A DNA stretch of 64,000 bases from Streptomyces sp. SID12501 (lineage in GTDB: Bacteria; Actinomycetota; Actinomycetes; Streptomycetales; Streptomycetaceae), in the NCBI RefSeq assembly GCF_010550245.1, contig NZ_JAAGLU010000004.1, forward strand, positions 124,001-188,000. The letters are read 5' to 3'. Shown piece after piece: positions 62,219-64,000 of this stretch (the stretch's first letter is position 1; every line of letters starts with the position of its first letter). Position numbers and translations under genes: made by a program. The notes under the pieces are model-generated. The model was not told where the DNA came from. It saw only the letters and a list, made by a program, of their open reading frames with translations, and ran no database searches.

Positions 62219-63103
62219 GTGAACCGTGAGCGTGCCGTGGCGAGGGCCGGCTCTCCTGCGCTGGGGAGCCTGGTCGCTTTCGTGCTGCTGACGCTGCTCG
62301 CCGTCACGGTCGTGGCGCGGGGCGGCGGCACCCTCTTCGGCGACCGCGACCTGCTGGAATGGTCGCTCGCCCACCGCCCGGACCTGGCCGTCACCCTCGC
62401 CCGTGTGGTGACCCACACCGGCACGGGCTTCGTTCCGTACGTCCTGGTCGCCCTGGCCGGGTTCCTGCTCGGCCGGACGGCACGGCAGCGGATCCAGGCA
62501 GCCGCCGCCTGTCTCGTTTGCCTGGTCACCGCCCAGGCGGTCCGGTTCTCGGCGATGGCGCTGCTGTCCCGGCCCCGGCCCGACACGGCGCTCTGGGCGA
62601 CGGACGCCGGCCACTGGTCGTTCCCCTCGGGCCACACCACCACGTCGGCCATCACCGCCGGACTGCTCGTCCTGGCCGTCCGGACACGGGCGCCGCGCGG
62701 CCGGTACCTGATCGTCGCCGTGATCGGTTGCTGGGGTGTGCTGGTCGGGCTGACCAGGGTCTATCTGGGCGTCCACTGGTTCTCGGACGTGGTCGGCGGC
62801 TGGTTGTTCGCCGTGTGGTGGCTGGGCCTTGTGGCGTACGGGGTGTCGCGCTTCGCGCCGGACTCGTGGGCGGAGGTGCTGGGCGGCGACAGGACCCTGC
62901 GGCCGGGGGTGATGCTGTTGCCCGGTATACCGGGGCCGGGATCAGAGGTCCGACTCATCCACGGCAAGGTGGGGATCGCGTCGGAGTCCGACTGCGGCGC
63001 ACCCCCACCGGGTGCTGTCCTTCCCGGAGTTGAGCACCATGTCCGAGCCGCCGCAGCCGACCGGATTCCTCTCCCGCCAGAACGTGACGTTTCCCAGCGC
63101 TGA
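62219..63103 (+). CDS. PAP2-family membrane phosphatase
   Basis: Integral membrane phosphatase of the PAP2 superfamily, about 294 residues from GTG 62219. Membrane helices alternate with the three active-site motifs: SRPRPDTALWA (Arg), PSGHTTTS (catalytic His) and RVYLGVHWFSDVVGGW (Arg, His, Asp). Possible substrates are phosphatidate, undecaprenyl pyrophosphate or diacylglycerol pyrophosphate. The last 60 or so residues are non-membrane and unlike the family (LIHGKVGIASESDCGAPPPG), and overlap the following pseudogene, so the natural 3' end may have been altered. Confidence 0.88.
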   Translation: MNRERAVARAGSPALGSLVAFVLLTLLAVTVVARGGGTLFGDRDLLEWSLAHRPDLAVTLARVVTHTGTGFVPYVLVALAGFLLGRTARQRIQAAAACLVCLVTAQAVRFSAMALLSRPRPDTALWATDAGHWSFPSGHTTTSAITAGLLVLAVRTRAPRGRYLIVAVIGCWGVLVGLTRVYLGVHWFSDVVGGWLFAVWWLGLVAYGVSRFAPDSWAEVLGGDRTLRPGVMLLPGIPGPGSEVRLIHGKVGIASESDCGAPPPGAVLPGVEHHVRAAAADRIPLPPERDVSQR

Positions 63104-63419
63104 CACCACCGCGCACGGCTACCTGGCACTGCCGCCGTCCGGCAGCGGACCCGGCGTGATCCGGGGCGGGCTGCCCGGCTTCTCCGGCCTCAAGGCCGAG
63201 GTGCTGGGCCACTACGGCGAACTCGACGAGAGCATCCCGGTGGAGAGCCTGGACCGGCTGCGCGAGGCCATCGAGGAACAGTCCGATATCACCCCGGACC
63301 CGCGCGTCCACCCGGCCTACCACGCCTTCTTCAACGACTCCCGCCCGGTGTACGACGCCGAGTCGGCGACCCGGGCGTGGGAGAGCACGGTGCCGTTCCT
63401 CAAGGAGCAGGTGCGCTGA
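63039..63419 (+). pseudogene. dienelactone hydrolase-family gene with large in-frame deletion
   Basis: From ATG 63039 the N-terminus (FLSRQNVTFPSADTTAHGYLALPPSGSGPGVI) jumps directly to the C-terminal part (GLPGFSGLKAEVLGHYGELDESIPVESLDRLREAIEEQ, HPAYHAFFNDSRPVYDAESATRAWE). About 110 residues are missing, including the nucleophile Cys and its strand-turn-helix. The Gly before the catalytic His is also changed (AYHAFFND). The frame is open to 63419, so a 126-residue product is possible, but it cannot be a working hydrolase. Confidence 0.83.
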
Positions 63420-63465
63420 ACGCCGGTGCGCTGAGCATGAGTGGCCGACGCGAGGGAGGGCGGGC

Positions 63466-63499
63466 GGGCGGGCCGGGGATGGTTTCCCTCGGCCCGCCC
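63466..63499. terminator. hairpin terminator
   Basis: Arms 63466-63475 and 63490-63499 pair perfectly over 10 bp and continue as GGGA/TCCC with one bulge. It lies between the hydrolase pseudogene and the convergent gene at the window end. Confidence 0.75.
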
Positions 63500-63544
63500 T
63501 GACCTTTTCGGTCCTGTACGTCAGTTCAGTTCCGCTCCCCTGCG

Positions 63545-64000
63545 TCAGCCGCTCGCGCCCGCGAGCCAGGCCGTGGCGTTGAGGGCGAGGGGCGCGTTGG
63601 TGGCGCCGGTGTCGTTCCAGCCGTCGTACAGGGTGTTGCCGGACTGGCCGGTGCCGTCGTCGATCGGGGAGCTGTCGCCCCAGAACGCGATCCGGCCGCT
63701 GCCGAAGGTGCTGGTCAGGAAGAAGGCGCCGGTGTTGCCCGAGTACCCGGAGCGGTAGAGCAGACCCTTCACGGCGGAGTTGTCGGCGGGCTTGAGGGTG
63801 GCCGTCGTACCGCTGGCGATGAGGCTCTTGGTGACCGTCCCGAAGGTGCCGTGCAGGACCGGGTTCGACGCGGCGGTGATCGCGGCCGGGTAGCCGGAGC
63901 TGATGCTCAGGGAGTCGATGGAGAAGCCGAAGGGGTCGGTGGAGTCGACGCTGTTGTTGGTCATCAGGTCGTTGAGGATCTCGACGGCGTCCTCACCGTC
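63545..64000 (-). CDS. C-terminal part of a secreted protein (5' end outside window)
   Basis: The minus frame is open to the window edge (DGEDAVEILNDLMTNNSVDSTDPFGF...), so this is the last 151 residues of a longer protein. The segment SGRIAFWGDSSPIDDGTGQSGNTLYDGWNDTGATNAPLALNATAWLAG is rich in Gly, Ser, Asn and Thr as in Streptomyces exported enzymes. It looks like the end of a secreted hydrolase or nuclease-type protein, but the diagnostic domains are outside the window. Confidence 0.65.
   Translation of the reverse strand, partial: DGEDAVEILNDLMTNNSVDSTDPFGFSIDSLSISSGYPAAITAASNPVLHGTFGTVTKSLIASGTTATLKPADNSAVKGLLYRSGYSGNTGAFFLTSTFGSGRIAFWGDSSPIDDGTGQSGNTLYDGWNDTGATNAPLALNATAWLAGASG

Noticed and set aside
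1..64000. CRISPR arrays, tRNA/rRNA genes, insertion sequences, prophage or integrase genes
   Set aside because: None seen: no regularly spaced repeats, no tRNA-like cloverleaf sequence noticed in gaps, no transposase or integrase motifs in any frame.

Overview
The window is very high GC DNA with almost uniform G/C at third codon positions, Streptomyces-type secreted enzymes, ECF and SigB-type sigma factors, a streptophobe-family protein, a ClpP3/ClpP4-like pair and twin FHA/kinase genes. It is a Streptomyces chromosome segment, and the amount of accessory and decaying genes suggests a chromosome arm rather than the core (inference).

Region 1 (1-13.3 kb) is a plant polysaccharide utilisation locus: an alpha-L-rhamnosidase (5' end outside the window), a frameshifted GH3 glucosidase, a broken sugar ABC transporter (nonsense mutation plus a large deletion fusing the binding protein to a permease tail), a broken LacI gene, intact GH43 and GH5 enzymes, and an intact LacI regulator. 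Two near-identical GAAGCGCTTC operators lie in the divergent GH3/transporter promoter region. Region 2 (14-24.3 kb) mixes an intact exo/endonuclease-phosphatase-family secreted enzyme, an LLM flavin oxidoreductase, a lactonase-like beta-propeller protein and a DM13 protein with many truncated genes. These include an LLM fragment ending in a 74-bp perfect palindrome, a MerR/SulP fusion junction, and a YqiJ-flotillin-DNA repair ATPase operon in which only the flotillin is intact. Region 3 (24.5-36.4 kb) holds a PucR regulator, a TerD protein, a DUF6250/rhamnogalacturonan-lyase-like pair (the second broken), a carboxylate-amine ligase / asparagine-synthase-like amidotransferase / S9 peptidase operon, a DUF4383 protein and a catalase.

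Region 4 (36.6-50 kb) is regulatory and proteolytic: an ECF42-type sigma factor with its DGPF partner, a three-gene operon ending in a TPR-CHAT caspase-like protein, a ClpP pair whose second member lacks the catalytic His, a PopR/ClgR-like regulator ending in LVA, a methyltransferase, and a SigB-family sigma factor with its own GNNT-N15-GGGTAC promoter opposite an RsbW-like ATPase. Region 5 (49.8-57.3 kb) is a Ser/Thr signalling cluster: DUF6777 and streptophobe proteins, a soluble kinase, an SH3-like accessory protein and an Rv1747-like double-FHA ABC transporter; the kinase and accessory protein carry repeated TQVV motifs suited to FHA binding. Region 6 (57.6-64 kb) is mostly housekeeping: DUF1905, aldo/keto reductase with a divergent LysR, DinB-like protein, adenosine deaminase, VOC protein, PAP2 phosphatase, a deleted dienelactone hydrolase and the 3' end of a secreted protein.

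The best candidate for an undescribed system is the 39.4-45.0 kb operon of two unknown proteins plus the CHAT protease, beside the ClpP locus. The ligase-amidotransferase-peptidase operon and the TQVV/FHA module come next. About a dozen genes are broken, mostly by internal deletions; real decay is the simplest reading, but assembly error should be excluded at the junctions. I saw no tRNA, rRNA, CRISPR array, insertion sequence or prophage.
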